Assembly: GCF_002440555.1 (NCBI RefSeq)
Contig: NZ_DJUR01000003.1
Coordinates: forward strand, 1,072-65,071
Length of the DNA stretch: 64,000 nucleotides
From: Aerococcus sp. UBA6277
GTDB taxonomy: Bacteria > Bacillota > Bacilli > Lactobacillales > Aerococcaceae
Reading direction: 5' to 3'
Part shown: piece by piece, positions 7,862-18,970 of the stretch
Layout of the letters: each line of letters begins with the position of its first letter
Position numbering within the stretch: the first letter of the stretch is position 1
Notes under the pieces: generated by a model
The model's input: the letters and a program-made list of their open reading frames with translations, nothing else
Told to the model about the DNA's origin: nothing
The model's database searches: none
Made by a program: the position numbers and the translations under genes

Positions 7862-10156
7862 ATGAATTGGTTACAGTCATTCATTCAACAAGCAGAGATT
7901 CGCCACGCCTTCAAAGAGGCATCGGTAGGGATTGAACGAGAGGGTCACCGGATTACACCTGAGGGGCAGTTGGCTTTAACCCCGCACCCTAAAAAAGTGG
8001 ATGGGTCAACGTCGTCATTTTATATTCAACGGGACTTTGCGGAATCTCAATTAGAATTGGTGACTCCACCAGTTTATTCTGCGGACCATGTCATGGAATG
8101 GTTGCAAGCGATACATGAAGTGGCTATTGAGTCATTAACGGAAAATGAACGGATCTGGCCATACTCAATGCCACCTGCCTTGCCGGCGGATGACTTGATT
8201 GAAGTGGCCGATTTAGAAGATCCAGCTGCTGTTGACTACCGGGACTATTTAGTGGAAGTATACGGTAAAAAATTGCAGATGATTTCTGGTATTCACTATA
8301 ATATGCAGATTTCACCTGCTTTCATTCAACTAGTCCATGAAGAAGCGAAAAAAATAGACGGCAATAGCCAATCGCTAAAAGATTTCCAATCTGATTTTTA
8401 TCTACGTTTATCTCGTAATTTCTTACGTTACCAGTGGATTTTAGTTTATTTATTTGGGGCGACGCCAATTGCGGATGACAGCTTTTTCCGTGTGCCATCA
8501 GATAAATTTGACCACCCAGTGCGGTCAATTCGAAACTCTCATTTAGGTTACATCAACAAAGATGACGTGACCTTTACTTATGACAATTTAGAGGACTATG
8601 TGACGCAATTAGAGGCCAACGTGACTGAAGGCCGATTAATCGCTGAGAAAGAATTTTACTCAAATGTTCGATTACGTGGTGCCAACAAAGCCAGGTCTTT
8701 ACTGAATAATGGGATTAAGTACCTAGAATTTAGACTGTTAGATATTCAACCGGATGCCGATTACGGGATTAAAGCAACTGACATTGACTTTATGAAATAC
8801 TTCATCTTGTACTTAATCTGGTCTTGTAAAGATGCTAATATGGCAGATGTTCATTACGGGATTGACTTGAAAACTAAAGTTGCCGAAGAAGAAACTTTCC
8901 AAAAAACGCAAGCCATGGATGAAGGGTTAGCTATTTTGCAAGACATGCAAGACATGTTAGTAGCAATTGAAGCTGATCAATCAGTTATTGAAACGACACA
9001 ATTGATGGTAGAACGGATGAAAGACCCAGCATTAACGCCAGCTGGCCAAATGATGACGACTATGAAAGATGTTGATGGCTACCTAGAAGCAGGGCGTCAA
9101 TTCGCGGAAGAGGTCTACGAGTCAGCCTGGGCTAAACCTTATGCTCTAGGTGGCTTTGAAGATATGGAATTATCCACACAAATCTTGATGTTCGACGCTA
9201 TCCAAGAAGGCTACCAAATGGCTATTTTGGACCGGAATGACCAGATGCTTCGTCTAAAATACAAGAACCACAAGGAAATCGTGAAGAATGCCAACATTAC
9301 TAGCAAAGACCCTTATATTGGCCACTATGTAATGGAAAATAAGGTAGTCACTAAGGCGCTATTAGCTGAGCACGGCATTCATGTACCAAAAAGTTTAGAA
9401 TTTAACCAATTTGATGAAGCGATGAAAGTAGCAGCTTTATACCAAGACAAGGCCTTTGTGATTAAACCAAAATCAACCAATATGGGGATTGGGATTTCGA
9501 TCTTTAAGAAAGGCGCGACGGCGGACGAATTTAAAGCAGCTTTAGATATCGCCTTTAAAGAAGACCATACAGTTTTAATCGAAGACTTTGCATTTGGTAC
9601 TGAGTACCGTTTTTACGTGCAAGAAGGGGAAGTCCTGTCTATTGTCAACCGTGTAGGGGCTAATGTGATTGGAGACGGTCAGTCAACAGTTGAAGAATTA
9701 GTCGCTGAAAAGAATAAAGACCCTAAACGAGGACGGGACCACCGTTCACCACTAGAAATCATCCAATTAGGGGATATCGAAGTGAATACCTTGAAACAAC
9801 AAGGCTTTACACCAACGGATGTGGTGCCTGAAGGGCAACAAGTAATTTTACGAGAGAATTCAAACATTTCAACAGGTGGAGATTCTATTGAAGTCTTAGC
9901 CGATATGCATGATTCTTATAAGGAAATTGCTGTGAAGATGGCGGCTGTTTTAGGGGTGAATATTACCGGATTAGACCTAATGATTGAAGACATTCACCAA
10001 CCAGCAAGTGCAGATAACTACGCATTAATTGAAGCCAACTTCAACCCAATGATGATGATGCACATTTATCCAGCAGTGGGAGAAGGGAAACGGATCACAA
10101 AAGACCTGTTAAACTTCCTATTCCCAGAGAAAACAAAATTTACGGGAGGAAAATAA
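7862..10156 (+). CDS. gshF: Bifunctional glutamate-cysteine ligase/glutathione synthetase GshF
   Basis: A 764-residue fusion that makes glutathione from Glu, Cys and Gly in two ATP-dependent steps in the cytoplasm. Residues 1 to about 470 are a gamma-glutamylcysteine ligase (GIEREGHRI start, EFRLLDIQP strand). From about 490 to the end is an ATP-grasp domain (FVIKPKSTNMGIGI, VLIEDFAFGTEYRFYV, metal-ligand region LIEANFNPMMMMHIYP). The size and order match Gram-positive GshF. The ribosome site AGGAG lies 11 bases before the ATG, slightly far. The stop codon overlaps the ATG of the cysteine desulfurase gene by one base, which couples cysteine use and cysteine sulfur mobilisation. Confidence 0.95.
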   Translation: MNWLQSFIQQAEIRHAFKEASVGIEREGHRITPEGQLALTPHPKKVDGSTSSFYIQRDFAESQLELVTPPVYSADHVMEWLQAIHEVAIESLTENERIWPYSMPPALPADDLIEVADLEDPAAVDYRDYLVEVYGKKLQMISGIHYNMQISPAFIQLVHEEAKKIDGNSQSLKDFQSDFYLRLSRNFLRYQWILVYLFGATPIADDSFFRVPSDKFDHPVRSIRNSHLGYINKDDVTFTYDNLEDYVTQLEANVTEGRLIAEKEFYSNVRLRGANKARSLLNNGIKYLEFRLLDIQPDADYGIKATDIDFMKYFILYLIWSCKDANMADVHYGIDLKTKVAEEETFQKTQAMDEGLAILQDMQDMLVAIEADQSVIETTQLMVERMKDPALTPAGQMMTTMKDVDGYLEAGRQFAEEVYESAWAKPYALGGFEDMELSTQILMFDAIQEGYQMAILDRNDQMLRLKYKNHKEIVKNANITSKDPYIGHYVMENKVVTKALLAEHGIHVPKSLEFNQFDEAMKVAALYQDKAFVIKPKSTNMGIGISIFKKGATADEFKAALDIAFKEDHTVLIEDFAFGTEYRFYVQEGEVLSIVNRVGANVIGDGQSTVEELVAEKNKDPKRGRDHRSPLEIIQLGDIEVNTLKQQGFTPTDVVPEGQQVILRENSNISTGGDSIEVLADMHDSYKEIAVKMAAVLGVNITGLDLMIEDIHQPASADNYALIEANFNPMMMMHIYPAVGEGKRITKDLLNFLFPEKTKFTGGK

Positions 10157-11286
10157 TGAAAGGCATTTATTTAGATTACGCCGCAACAACACCAGTTGAC
10201 CCAGAAGTCATCGAAGTCATTACCAATGCCATGCATGATGATTTTGGTAATGCTTCAAGTTTGTACAAGATTGGGCGTGAATCTAAGCAGAAGGTAGAAG
10301 GCGTTCGCAGACAAATTGCGCGTACACTTAACGCTAATGCAGATGATATTATCTTTACGTCTGGTGGCACCGAGTCCAATGATTCAGCCATCAACCAAAC
10401 TGTTGCGCGTTTAGCGGATAAGGGTAAACATTTAATTACAACCGCTGCAGAACACTCTTCTGTTTACCAAACTATGCGTCACCTTGAAAGACAAGGTTTT
10501 GAAGTGACTTATCTAGAATTTGACGAAGAAGGTCATATAGACTTTGAAGAATTGAAAACAAGCATTCGAAAAGACACTATTTTGGTATCCATTATGGCCG
10601 GCAATAACGAAGTCGGGTCCTTGCAAGACATTCAAGCTATTGGCGATCTATTAGATGAAAAGGATATTTTCTTCCATACAGATACTGTACAAACATATTT
10701 GAATATACCTTTAGACGTGGAAAAAATGCACATCGATGCCTTGTCTATGTCTGCCCATAAAATATACGGGCCAAAAGGCATTGGCTTTATGTATTACCGT
10801 AATGCGAAGGCGGATTTTACCCCCTATGTACGTGGCGGTAACCAAGAAAATAAACATCGGGCAGGAACAGAAGCCTTACCTTTAATTTTGGGCATGTCTA
10901 AAGCCATCGAAAAACAATATGACAATATGGACAAGCACCAAGACCACTTAAAGGCCTTGCGTCAACATTTCTTGGAGGGTGCTCGGGAACGTGGGTTAGA
11001 CTTCCAAATCAATGGTCCGGCTGAAGCAGAATTGGCCCATGTCTTAAATATCTATTGGCCTGGTCACCCGTCTGATCAAGTTTTAATCAAACTAGACTTA
11101 AGAGATGCCTACTTATCAGCAGGTTCAGCATGTACAGCAGGATCACTTGAACCATCACGTGTGCTTGTGTCTATGTTCGGGGCGGATTCGCCACGAATCG
11201 CAGAAAGTTTACGACTTTCTTTTGGAGACCCGACCGAATTTTCAGATATTGATCAAATTTTAGATATTTTTGCTTCAATTAAATAG
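10156..11286 (+). CDS. Cysteine desulfurase (NifS/IscS family)
   Basis: A pyridoxal-phosphate enzyme of 376 residues that converts cysteine to alanine and holds the released sulfur as an enzyme persulfide. The PLP lysine is K202 (SMSAHKIYG), the PLP-stacking histidine is in TTAAEHSSV near 100, and the persulfide cysteine is C326 in SAGSACTAGS. The loop around C326 is short. It overlaps gshF by one base (TAATG) and has a GGGAGGA ribosome site. mnmA downstream suggests that its main sulfur acceptor is the tRNA 2-thiouridine pathway, although Fe-S work is not excluded. Confidence 0.93.
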   Translation: MKGIYLDYAATTPVDPEVIEVITNAMHDDFGNASSLYKIGRESKQKVEGVRRQIARTLNANADDIIFTSGGTESNDSAINQTVARLADKGKHLITTAAEHSSVYQTMRHLERQGFEVTYLEFDEEGHIDFEELKTSIRKDTILVSIMAGNNEVGSLQDIQAIGDLLDEKDIFFHTDTVQTYLNIPLDVEKMHIDALSMSAHKIYGPKGIGFMYYRNAKADFTPYVRGGNQENKHRAGTEALPLILGMSKAIEKQYDNMDKHQDHLKALRQHFLEGARERGLDFQINGPAEAELAHVLNIYWPGHPSDQVLIKLDLRDAYLSAGSACTAGSLEPSRVLVSMFGADSPRIAESLRLSFGDPTEFSDIDQILDIFASIK

Positions 11287-11318
11287 TCGTTTTGATTTCT
11301 AGTGGAGGAGAGCAGAAT

Positions 11319-11663
11319 ATGGCAATGACAGCAAGTGTCCAGTTAAAAGGTGCTAGCAAGAAATTTAAACTGGCCGATACAGTGAAGAAATATACCCTTA
11401 GAGACTACGGATTCCAAGAAGGTAAACAAGGAAACTTTGAATTCGAACGCGTAGTAACCGCATCATTTAATGATAGCCGTGAAGTCTTATTCAAAATGAA
11501 AGTGAATAGCAGTCTGGATGGTTTTTCTATGACCGTGACCAATTTAAACGGGATGCAAGTGGTGAATGTTTATAAAAACGATTCAATGGCGCCACTGCAA
11601 GAAGCGGTTGAACGATTACAATCGGATATGGTCACTATGGGTATCCTTGAAGAAATTGCATAG
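11319..11663 (+). CDS. DUF1831 family protein
   Basis: A 114-residue soluble protein of a small Lactobacillales family (DUF1831) with no known activity. It starts MAMTASVQLKGASKKFKL; the ATG at 11319 has a GGAGGAG ribosome site, so the longer frame from 11292 is not used. It contains no cysteine, so it cannot itself be a sulfur relay. It lies 32 bases after the desulfurase gene and before mnmA, the order I recall for this family, so a helper role in tRNA thiolation or desulfurase control is an inference from context. Confidence 0.8.
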   Translation: MAMTASVQLKGASKKFKLADTVKKYTLRDYGFQEGKQGNFEFERVVTASFNDSREVLFKMKVNSSLDGFSMTVTNLNGMQVVNVYKNDSMAPLQEAVERLQSDMVTMGILEEIA

Positions 11664-11690
11664 ATTATAACGCATAAATATACTCGGAAA

Positions 11691-11717
11691 AAGTAAGCAT
11701 ATTGCTTGCTTTTTTTG
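11691..11717 (+). terminator. Terminator after DUF1831 gene
   Basis: AAGTAAGCA (11691-11699) pairs with TGCTTGCTT (11703-11711) with one mismatch or G-U, followed by six T. It separates gshF-desulfurase-DUF1831 from mnmA. Two TATAAT boxes (11728-11733 and 11749-11754) lie just downstream, so mnmA may have its own promoter, although no good -35 is visible. Confidence 0.8.
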
Positions 11718-11763
11718 TTATAGCCTGTATAATTTGTACTTGTGATTTTATAATCTCTACTAA

Positions 11764-12954
<1,191 letters not shown>

Positions 12955-12993
12955 ACACTTCAATCAACTATTGAAACAACTCAAACTAACATA

Positions 12994-13028
12994 GAAGAGG
13001 CGTGATGTCATGGTCACGTCTTTTTTTC
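12994..13028 (+). terminator. Terminator after mnmA
   Basis: GAGGCGTGA at about 12997-13005 pairs with TCACGTCT at 13014-13021 around an 8-base loop, followed by a run of T to 13027. Confidence 0.8.
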
Positions 13029-13095
13029 TATTATATTTATACAGCCAGAATGACTTAATGACCTATAAATCCATCCATTCTGAACTGGTTGAATA

Positions 13096-13104
13096 TGCTA
13101 TAAT
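13096..13104 (+). promoter_or_regulatory. Extended -10 promoter of recD2
   Basis: TGC followed by TATAAT (13099-13104) forms an extended -10; no convincing -35 is seen. It is 37 bases before the recD2 start. Confidence 0.55.
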
Positions 13105-13140
13105 ATGTAAGATTACTAAGACGAGGAAGGAGCAGCCAAC

Positions 13141-15699
13141 ATGCGACAAAATCAAAATCAACCAACAAGTGAAGATTATGTCATAGGTGAGGTAAAGGCG
13201 ACCTTCTTTTTTAATGAAAGCAACTTTTATCGGGTAATGTCCGTTGAAATAGACGAAACCAATACCATGTATTCAGAAAAGGAAATCGTGATGACGGGAA
13301 ACTTCCCAACTATTCAGGACGGGACGACCTATCACTTTAACGGGAAATTGGTGGACCACGCTAAATATGGTGTCCAATTCCAAGTGACTTCATATGAAGC
13401 ACAAAAAATCACTTCTAAAGAAGGGTTAGTTCGCTTTCTATCATCCGAACAATTCCCAGGAATTGGGGATACGATTGCCAGTCGTATTGTCGATGCTTTT
13501 GGCGACCAAACCATTGATACTATTTTAAATGATGTAGAAGCCTTAAAAGTGGTTAAAGGTTTGTCTAAAAAGACAAGAACGATGTTACATGAGCGGATGG
13601 TTGAACAAAGAGGGAATGAACAAGTTTTCGTTAAGCTAGCTGAGATGGGCTTTTCATCGCGGTTGGCTGGGCAAATTTATGGCCTCTACCATAACGAAGC
13701 GGTCGAAATGATTGAAGAAAACCCATATATTTTGATCGACGATATTCGTGGTTTTGGTTTCCAAAAAGCAGACCAAATCGCTTTAAATATTGGTTTTCCC
13801 TTGGATTCACCAGTTCGGATTGCAGGGGGGATCATGTTTGTCCTAAACTTGGCAACCTTTGAATCGGGGAATACCTATGTCATGGAAGCGCCACTGATTG
13901 AGAAAACCCAAGAAGTCTTGATGCATGGTCAATCACAATTTATTGAAGCTAAACGCGTTCAAGATACCATTTCAGATATGAACGAAATAGGTAAGTTGAT
14001 CTTATCTGAAGAAGGGCGGGTTGCCTTGCCAACTTTATACTTTGCTGAAGTGGGTATTGCCAAAATGATGGGGCAAATGCAGCAACCTCAGTATCAACCC
14101 CAATATCCGGGTGTTGATTTAGACGAAGAAATTCAAAAACTAGAACAAGACTTAGGTATTTCCTACGGACAGGCTCAAAAGAAAGCTATTAAAGAGGCCT
14201 TAACTTCCAAAATGTTTATCTTAACTGGGGGACCAGGGACAGGTAAGACAACGGTATTAAACGGCATCGTCCAATTGTATGCTCGTTTAAATGATATTTC
14301 CTTAAATGTAGAAGAATATGACCCAGGTGCTTTTCCAATTTCTTTAGCCGCTCCAACAGGGCGAGCCGCTAAACGAATGACTGAGATGATCCGCCTGCCA
14401 GCTTCTACTATTCACCGTCTACTTGGTTTAACAGGTGAAGAGGATGACAGCGAAGACGGCGAAGTATCAGGCATGCAACTAGAAACTGACTTGTTGATTA
14501 TTGACGAAATGTCCATGGTGGATACATGGCTTGCCTATAAATTACTTTCAAATGTCCCTTCATTTATGCAAGTCATTTTTGTGGGGGATAAAGACCAGTT
14601 AGCTTCTGTAGGACCTGGACAAGTATTAGCTGACTTATTATCTTCACAGACAGTTAAAACGCGTGAATTAGATGAAATCTACCGTCAAAAAAACCAGTCG
14701 ACCATTGTTCAATTAGCTCATCAGATTAAACAAGGTGTCGTCCCAAAAGACTTGATGATGAATCAACGTGACCGATCATTCTTCAAGGTGCAAGCGAATC
14801 AAATTGCAGACTTAGTTGCTATTGTAGCTAAGCGCGCTGTTGACAAAGGCTATCAAAAAAGAGATGTCCAAGTCTTGGCGCCACTCTATAAAGGACAGGC
14901 CGGGATTAATCATATCAATGAACGTTTGCAGGCGGTTTTAAATCCCAATGACGACGGCAAACGACGGGAGCTCGTCTATTTTGAGCAGACTTTCCGAGTT
15001 GGGGATAAGGTCTTGCAGCTAAAAAACCAAGCTGAGAAAAACGTCTTCAATGGAGATTTAGGTGAGATAGTAGCAATCTTTTTTGCCAAGGAGACGACTA
15101 ACAAGGTGGACCAGATTGTGGTTGAATTCGACGAGGTTGAAGTGACCTATGAACGTAATGACTTCAATGAAATTACCTTAGCCTACTGTACATCCATTCA
15201 TAAGTCGCAAGGGTCGGAATTTCCAATTGTGATAGTGCCTTTAGTTCCGCAACACCACCGGATGCTGAAGCGAAATTTATTATATACGGGGATTACCCGG
15301 GCCAAGCAGTCCCTGATTATGTGCGGTGAACCCGAGGCCTTTCAAACGGCCATTCAAAATGTGGACGCTAGTCGGCAAACCCAACTAAAGGACTTTCTGA
15401 TGGAAGCTGTAGATGTTGATGAGCGGATGGCAACTGCGGTTGAAGTAGAAATAGAAAAAAAAGATGGGACAGTAGCAAAAGATCAAGCTGAAAGTCGGGC
15501 AGAAATGTCATCAGATGATGATTTAACGGAAAATGCCAGTCCAGAAACAGGAGATGCCACTGAAGCGCACGTAGAACTGGAACTGGCAGCTAACAGTGAT
15601 CCAGAAGTTGAAGATTTTCGTCTGACAGCTGATTTAGTCCTGAGTCATACAATTGACCCTATGATTGGGATGGAAGGGATTAAGCCGGATGATTTTTAA
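13141..15699 (+). CDS. recD2: ATP-dependent RecD2-type DNA helicase
   Basis: An 852-residue superfamily 1B 5'-3' helicase of the RecBC-independent RecD2 type. The N-terminal part (1 to about 340) has OB-like and helix-hairpin-helix segments (FPGIGDTIASRIV, VVKGLSKKT). Walker A is GGPGTGKTT at 363-371, Walker B is IIDEMSMVD, and motif VI is LLYTGITRAKQ. The last 90 or so residues are an acidic, low-complexity tail rich in E, D, A and S. It likely acts in replication-fork and mismatch-related DNA repair. The AAGGAG ribosome site lies nine bases before the ATG. Confidence 0.93.
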   Translation: MRQNQNQPTSEDYVIGEVKATFFFNESNFYRVMSVEIDETNTMYSEKEIVMTGNFPTIQDGTTYHFNGKLVDHAKYGVQFQVTSYEAQKITSKEGLVRFLSSEQFPGIGDTIASRIVDAFGDQTIDTILNDVEALKVVKGLSKKTRTMLHERMVEQRGNEQVFVKLAEMGFSSRLAGQIYGLYHNEAVEMIEENPYILIDDIRGFGFQKADQIALNIGFPLDSPVRIAGGIMFVLNLATFESGNTYVMEAPLIEKTQEVLMHGQSQFIEAKRVQDTISDMNEIGKLILSEEGRVALPTLYFAEVGIAKMMGQMQQPQYQPQYPGVDLDEEIQKLEQDLGISYGQAQKKAIKEALTSKMFILTGGPGTGKTTVLNGIVQLYARLNDISLNVEEYDPGAFPISLAAPTGRAAKRMTEMIRLPASTIHRLLGLTGEEDDSEDGEVSGMQLETDLLIIDEMSMVDTWLAYKLLSNVPSFMQVIFVGDKDQLASVGPGQVLADLLSSQTVKTRELDEIYRQKNQSTIVQLAHQIKQGVVPKDLMMNQRDRSFFKVQANQIADLVAIVAKRAVDKGYQKRDVQVLAPLYKGQAGINHINERLQAVLNPNDDGKRRELVYFEQTFRVGDKVLQLKNQAEKNVFNGDLGEIVAIFFAKETTNKVDQIVVEFDEVEVTYERNDFNEITLAYCTSIHKSQGSEFPIVIVPLVPQHHRMLKRNLLYTGITRAKQSLIMCGEPEAFQTAIQNVDASRQTQLKDFLMEAVDVDERMATAVEVEIEKKDGTVAKDQAESRAEMSSDDDLTENASPETGDATEAHVELELAANSDPEVEDFRLTADLVLSHTIDPMIGMEGIKPDDF

Positions 15700-15719
15700 T
15701 TGGATACTGGCTTGAAAAC

Positions 15720-15749
15720 TTGACAAATCAGGCATTCTGTCAGTATAAT
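15720..15749 (+). promoter_or_regulatory. Promoter of the alaS T-box transcript
   Basis: TTGACA at 15720-15725, an 18-base spacer and TATAAT at 15744-15749. This is a consensus sigma-A promoter with its start expected near 15757. Confidence 0.85.
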
Positions 15750-15756
15750 TTGGAAT

Positions 15757-15981
15757 GTGAATAGACCAAAAAGTCTACAAGTGGAAAGAACCATATTTTA
15801 TGAACCTTAGCGAGGATGATTAGGTGCAAGCATCCAACCATAAAATGCTCTCTTTCTAAACATTTAGTCGAAAGGCTACGCGCTAGCGTTATCCAGCAAG
15901 TAGAGAGGTAATGTCAACATAGCATTGCAAATGAGGTGGTACCGCGCAAAGTCGTCCTCAATTTGCATTGCTATGTTTTTT
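15757..15981 (+). promoter_or_regulatory. T-box riboswitch (tRNA-Ala) upstream of alaS
   Basis: A leader of about 225 bases with the hallmark T-box sequence AGGTGGTACCGCG at 15934-15946. Its TGGT fits an ACCA tRNA end, as expected for tRNA-Ala. Stem I closes through GAAAGA and TCTTTC; TTTTATG and CATAAAA pair above the specifier loop, placing GCT (Ala) at 15847-15849 as the likely specifier codon. A terminator stem runs from AACATAGCATTGCAAAT (from 15916) to its near complement ending at 15977, followed by T7. Uncharged tRNA-Ala would favour the antiterminator and raise alaS expression. Confidence 0.93.
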
Positions 15982-15999
15982 TATTTGAGGAGGACAATT

Positions 16000-18642
16000 A
16001 TGAAACAGTTAACATCAGCAGAAATTCGCCAAATGTGGCTAGATTTTTGGCAATCTAAGGGTCATAGTGTGGAGCCAAGTGCTTCATTAGTACCGGTTCA
16101 AGACCCATCATTATTATGGATCAACTCAGGTGTTGCGACCTTGAAGAAATATTTTGATGGTTCTGTGGTACCAGAAAACCCGCGTATCACTAATTCACAA
16201 AAATCAATTCGTACTAATGATATTGAAAATGTTGGTGTGACGGCTCGCCACCATACTTTATTCGAAATGTTAGGAAACTTCTCTATAGGGGACTACTTCA
16301 AAGTGGAAGTGATTCCTTGGGCTTGGGAATTCTTAACTGATGAGAAATGGTTGGGCTTAGATCCTGAGAAATTGTATATGACTTACTATCCTGAAGATAC
16401 TGAAACAGTTGAATTATGGCGTAAGGCAACTGGTTTATCTGATGACCACTATGTTCCAGTTGAAGACAACTTCTGGGATTTAGGTGCTGGTCCTTGTGGT
16501 CCTGATACCGAAATTTTCTATGATCGTGGTGAGAAATATCAAGACTTAGAGGATTCTGACCCAGAAATGTACCCAGGTGGGGAAAATGAGCGTTACTTAG
16601 AAATCTGGAATATTGTATTTTCACAATTCAACCATATGCCAAACGGCGAATATGTGCCTTTAAAACATAAAAATATTGATACTGGTATGGGACTAGAGCG
16701 TATGACTTCTGTTATCCAAGATGCACCAACAAATTTTGAAACAGACTTATTCTTACCAATCATCAAAGAAATCGAAACTTTAGGAACATCTGTAAAATAC
16801 GGTGAAAAACCTGAAACAGACGTATCTTTTAAAGTGATCGCAGACCACGTTCGTGCAGTAACTTTTGCCATTAGTGACCGTGCATTACCTTCAAATGAGG
16901 GGCGGGGCTATATCTTACGTCGTTTAATTCGTCGTGCGATTATGCATGCGCGCCGTTTAGGTATTAAAGATAATTTCTTAACGAAATTAGTGCCCGTTGT
17001 TGGGGATATTATGGCCGATTTCTACCTTGAATTAAAAGCAGATCAAGACTTTATCCAAGATGTGATCAAAACAGAAGAAGACCGTTTTAACGAAACAATC
17101 AACGAAGGGGAAGCAATTATTCAAGAAGTGATTGCAACGCTTGAAGCAGAACATAATAAAGTGATGTCTGGTGCGCAAGCCTTTAAATTATATGATACTT
17201 ACGGATTCCCATTAGAATTGACCCAAGAATACTTGGAAGAAGTGGGGATTGATGTTGATTTATCTGGCTTTGAAGAAGCGATGAAAGCACAAAGAGAACG
17301 TGCACGTGCAGCACGTAAAGATTCAACTGGTATGGCTGTGCAATCTGAAGTGTTAAGCGAAATTGATGTGCCATCAACTTATGTTGGTTACGACCAATTA
17401 TTCGTTGAAACACGCGTGAATACCATTGTGTCAGGAGACGCACTGGTGTCGTCAGCAGAAGCTGGGGATGAGGTATACCTAGTTGCTGAGCAGACAACAT
17501 TTTACGCTGAAATGGGTGGGCAAATTGCGGATACAGGTGACGTCTTAGACGAAGATGGTCAATTAATTGGACATGTTGTAAATGTTGTTCGTGCGCCAAA
17601 TGGTCAACACTTACATGAAGTGAAATTAGACGCAGCAATCGTCTTGGACCAAACTATTCAATTAAAGGTAGACCGTCGTCGCCATCATTCAATCGAGAAA
17701 AACCATACAGCAACCCATTTATTACACCAAGCATTGAAAGATGTTTTAGGTGACCATGCTAACCAAGCGGGTTCATTGGTAACAGCTGACCATTTACGTT
17801 TCGACTTCTCTCATTTCGGGCAAGTTACGGACGAAGAATTAGCTGAAATGGAAGCGAAAGTAAATGAAGCAATCGCGGAAGCCTTCCCAGTAATCACAAC
17901 AGTGACTTCAATTGCTGAAGCAAGAGCCGCTGGTGCACAAGCTTTATTCGGTGAAAAATACGGTAGCGAAGTGCGCATGGTAGATATTAATAAGTGGTCA
18001 ATCGAACTTTGTGGAGGAACACACGTTGACAATACAGCTGAAATCGGTCTATTTAAGATTACTTCAGAATCTGGTATTGGGGCTGGTGTTCGTCGTATTG
18101 AAGCCGTAACTTCATTAGCAGCTATCCAAGAATATAAGATTCAAGAAAATATCTTGAAACAAATCGCTACAAATCTTAAAGCTGGTAAATTCTCAAATAT
18201 TGTTTCACGTTTACAACAATTTAGAGAAGAACATAAGGAAACTTTACAGCAATTAAGTGCTTTACGTGATAAAATGAATGCGCAAGCTGCAGGACAAATT
18301 TTTGACCATGTTGAAACGGCTGGTGCTTACACAGTGATCGCTGAGCACGTACCAAACCGTTCAATGGACGATTTACGTAAGATTGCGGATGAGTGGAAAC
18401 AAAAAGACGCTTCTGATATCCTTGTGCTAGCGACTTCAGTAGATGATAAAGCAAATCTATTAATTGCTGTTGGTCAAGATGCTGTCAAAGCGGGTGTTAA
18501 AGCTGGTGACCTGATTAAACAAGTCGCACCTAAAATTGGTGGGGGCGGTGGTGGTCGTCCAGACATGGCCCAAGCTGGCGGTAAAAATCCAACAGGAATT
18601 GATGAAGCACTTACGTTTGCGAAAGAAATTATTGGCAAATAA
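16000..18642 (+). CDS. alaS: Alanyl-tRNA synthetase
   Basis: An 880-residue class II synthetase. The catalytic core has MLGNFSIGDYF (motif 1 region) and GRGYILRRLIRRA (motif 3). The editing domain has the zinc-type HTATHLLH and CGGTH motifs, and a C-terminal DHHA1/C-Ala domain contains the Gly run IGGGGGGRPDMAQAGG. The true start is ATG at 16000 behind GAGGAGGA; the frame is open further upstream but that part is T-box terminator sequence. Expression is controlled by the T-box leader. Confidence 0.97.
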   Translation: MKQLTSAEIRQMWLDFWQSKGHSVEPSASLVPVQDPSLLWINSGVATLKKYFDGSVVPENPRITNSQKSIRTNDIENVGVTARHHTLFEMLGNFSIGDYFKVEVIPWAWEFLTDEKWLGLDPEKLYMTYYPEDTETVELWRKATGLSDDHYVPVEDNFWDLGAGPCGPDTEIFYDRGEKYQDLEDSDPEMYPGGENERYLEIWNIVFSQFNHMPNGEYVPLKHKNIDTGMGLERMTSVIQDAPTNFETDLFLPIIKEIETLGTSVKYGEKPETDVSFKVIADHVRAVTFAISDRALPSNEGRGYILRRLIRRAIMHARRLGIKDNFLTKLVPVVGDIMADFYLELKADQDFIQDVIKTEEDRFNETINEGEAIIQEVIATLEAEHNKVMSGAQAFKLYDTYGFPLELTQEYLEEVGIDVDLSGFEEAMKAQRERARAARKDSTGMAVQSEVLSEIDVPSTYVGYDQLFVETRVNTIVSGDALVSSAEAGDEVYLVAEQTTFYAEMGGQIADTGDVLDEDGQLIGHVVNVVRAPNGQHLHEVKLDAAIVLDQTIQLKVDRRRHHSIEKNHTATHLLHQALKDVLGDHANQAGSLVTADHLRFDFSHFGQVTDEELAEMEAKVNEAIAEAFPVITTVTSIAEARAAGAQALFGEKYGSEVRMVDINKWSIELCGGTHVDNTAEIGLFKITSESGIGAGVRRIEAVTSLAAIQEYKIQENILKQIATNLKAGKFSNIVSRLQQFREEHKETLQQLSALRDKMNAQAAGQIFDHVETAGAYTVIAEHVPNRSMDDLRKIADEWKQKDASDILVLATSVDDKANLLIAVGQDAVKAGVKAGDLIKQVAPKIGGGGGGRPDMAQAGGKNPTGIDEALTFAKEIIGK

Positions 18643-18706
18643 TGACGATTTCTTGTTAAAATACGGATAATTAGGTAAACTATAGATAATATTTGGAGGT
18701 GTTCTG

Positions 18707-18970
18707 ATGAGTAATAAAGATGAAACAGTCCTATTCAATTTCGGAGAAAACAACGAAAAGGATGTCAAAGAGACATTAGAAATCGTATATGATTCTCTTA
18801 AAGAGAAAGGGTACAACCCAGTAAATCAAATCGTTGGTTATTTATTATCTGGTGATCCAGCTTATATTCCACGTCATAACGAAGCGCGTAACATTATCCG
18901 TTATCATGACCGCGATGAAATTCTTGAAGAATTAATTGTGAATTACATGAAACAATCTGGTCGCGAGTAA
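18707..18970 (+). CDS. ireB: IreB family regulatory phosphoprotein (UPF0297)
   Basis: An 87-residue protein starting [13 protein letters not shown]. IreB of Enterococcus is a substrate of the Ser/Thr kinase IreK/PrkC and lowers cephalosporin tolerance. I recall its phospho-sites as Thr4 and Thr7; here Thr7 is kept but position 4 is Lys. A TTGGAGGTG ribosome site precedes the ATG. A TTGTTA-N17-TAAACT promoter candidate lies about 45 bases upstream. The stop codon overlaps the ruvX start by one base, the usual ireB-ruvX-DUF1292 arrangement. Confidence 0.92.
   Translation: MSNKDETVLFNFGENNEKDVKETLEIVYDSLKEKGYNPVNQIVGYLLSGDPAYIPRHNEARNIIRYHDRDEILEELIVNYMKQSGRE

Noticed and set aside
15925..15999. 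In-frame N-terminal extension of alaS
   Set aside because: It is T-box antiterminator and terminator sequence; ATG 16000 has the ribosome site.
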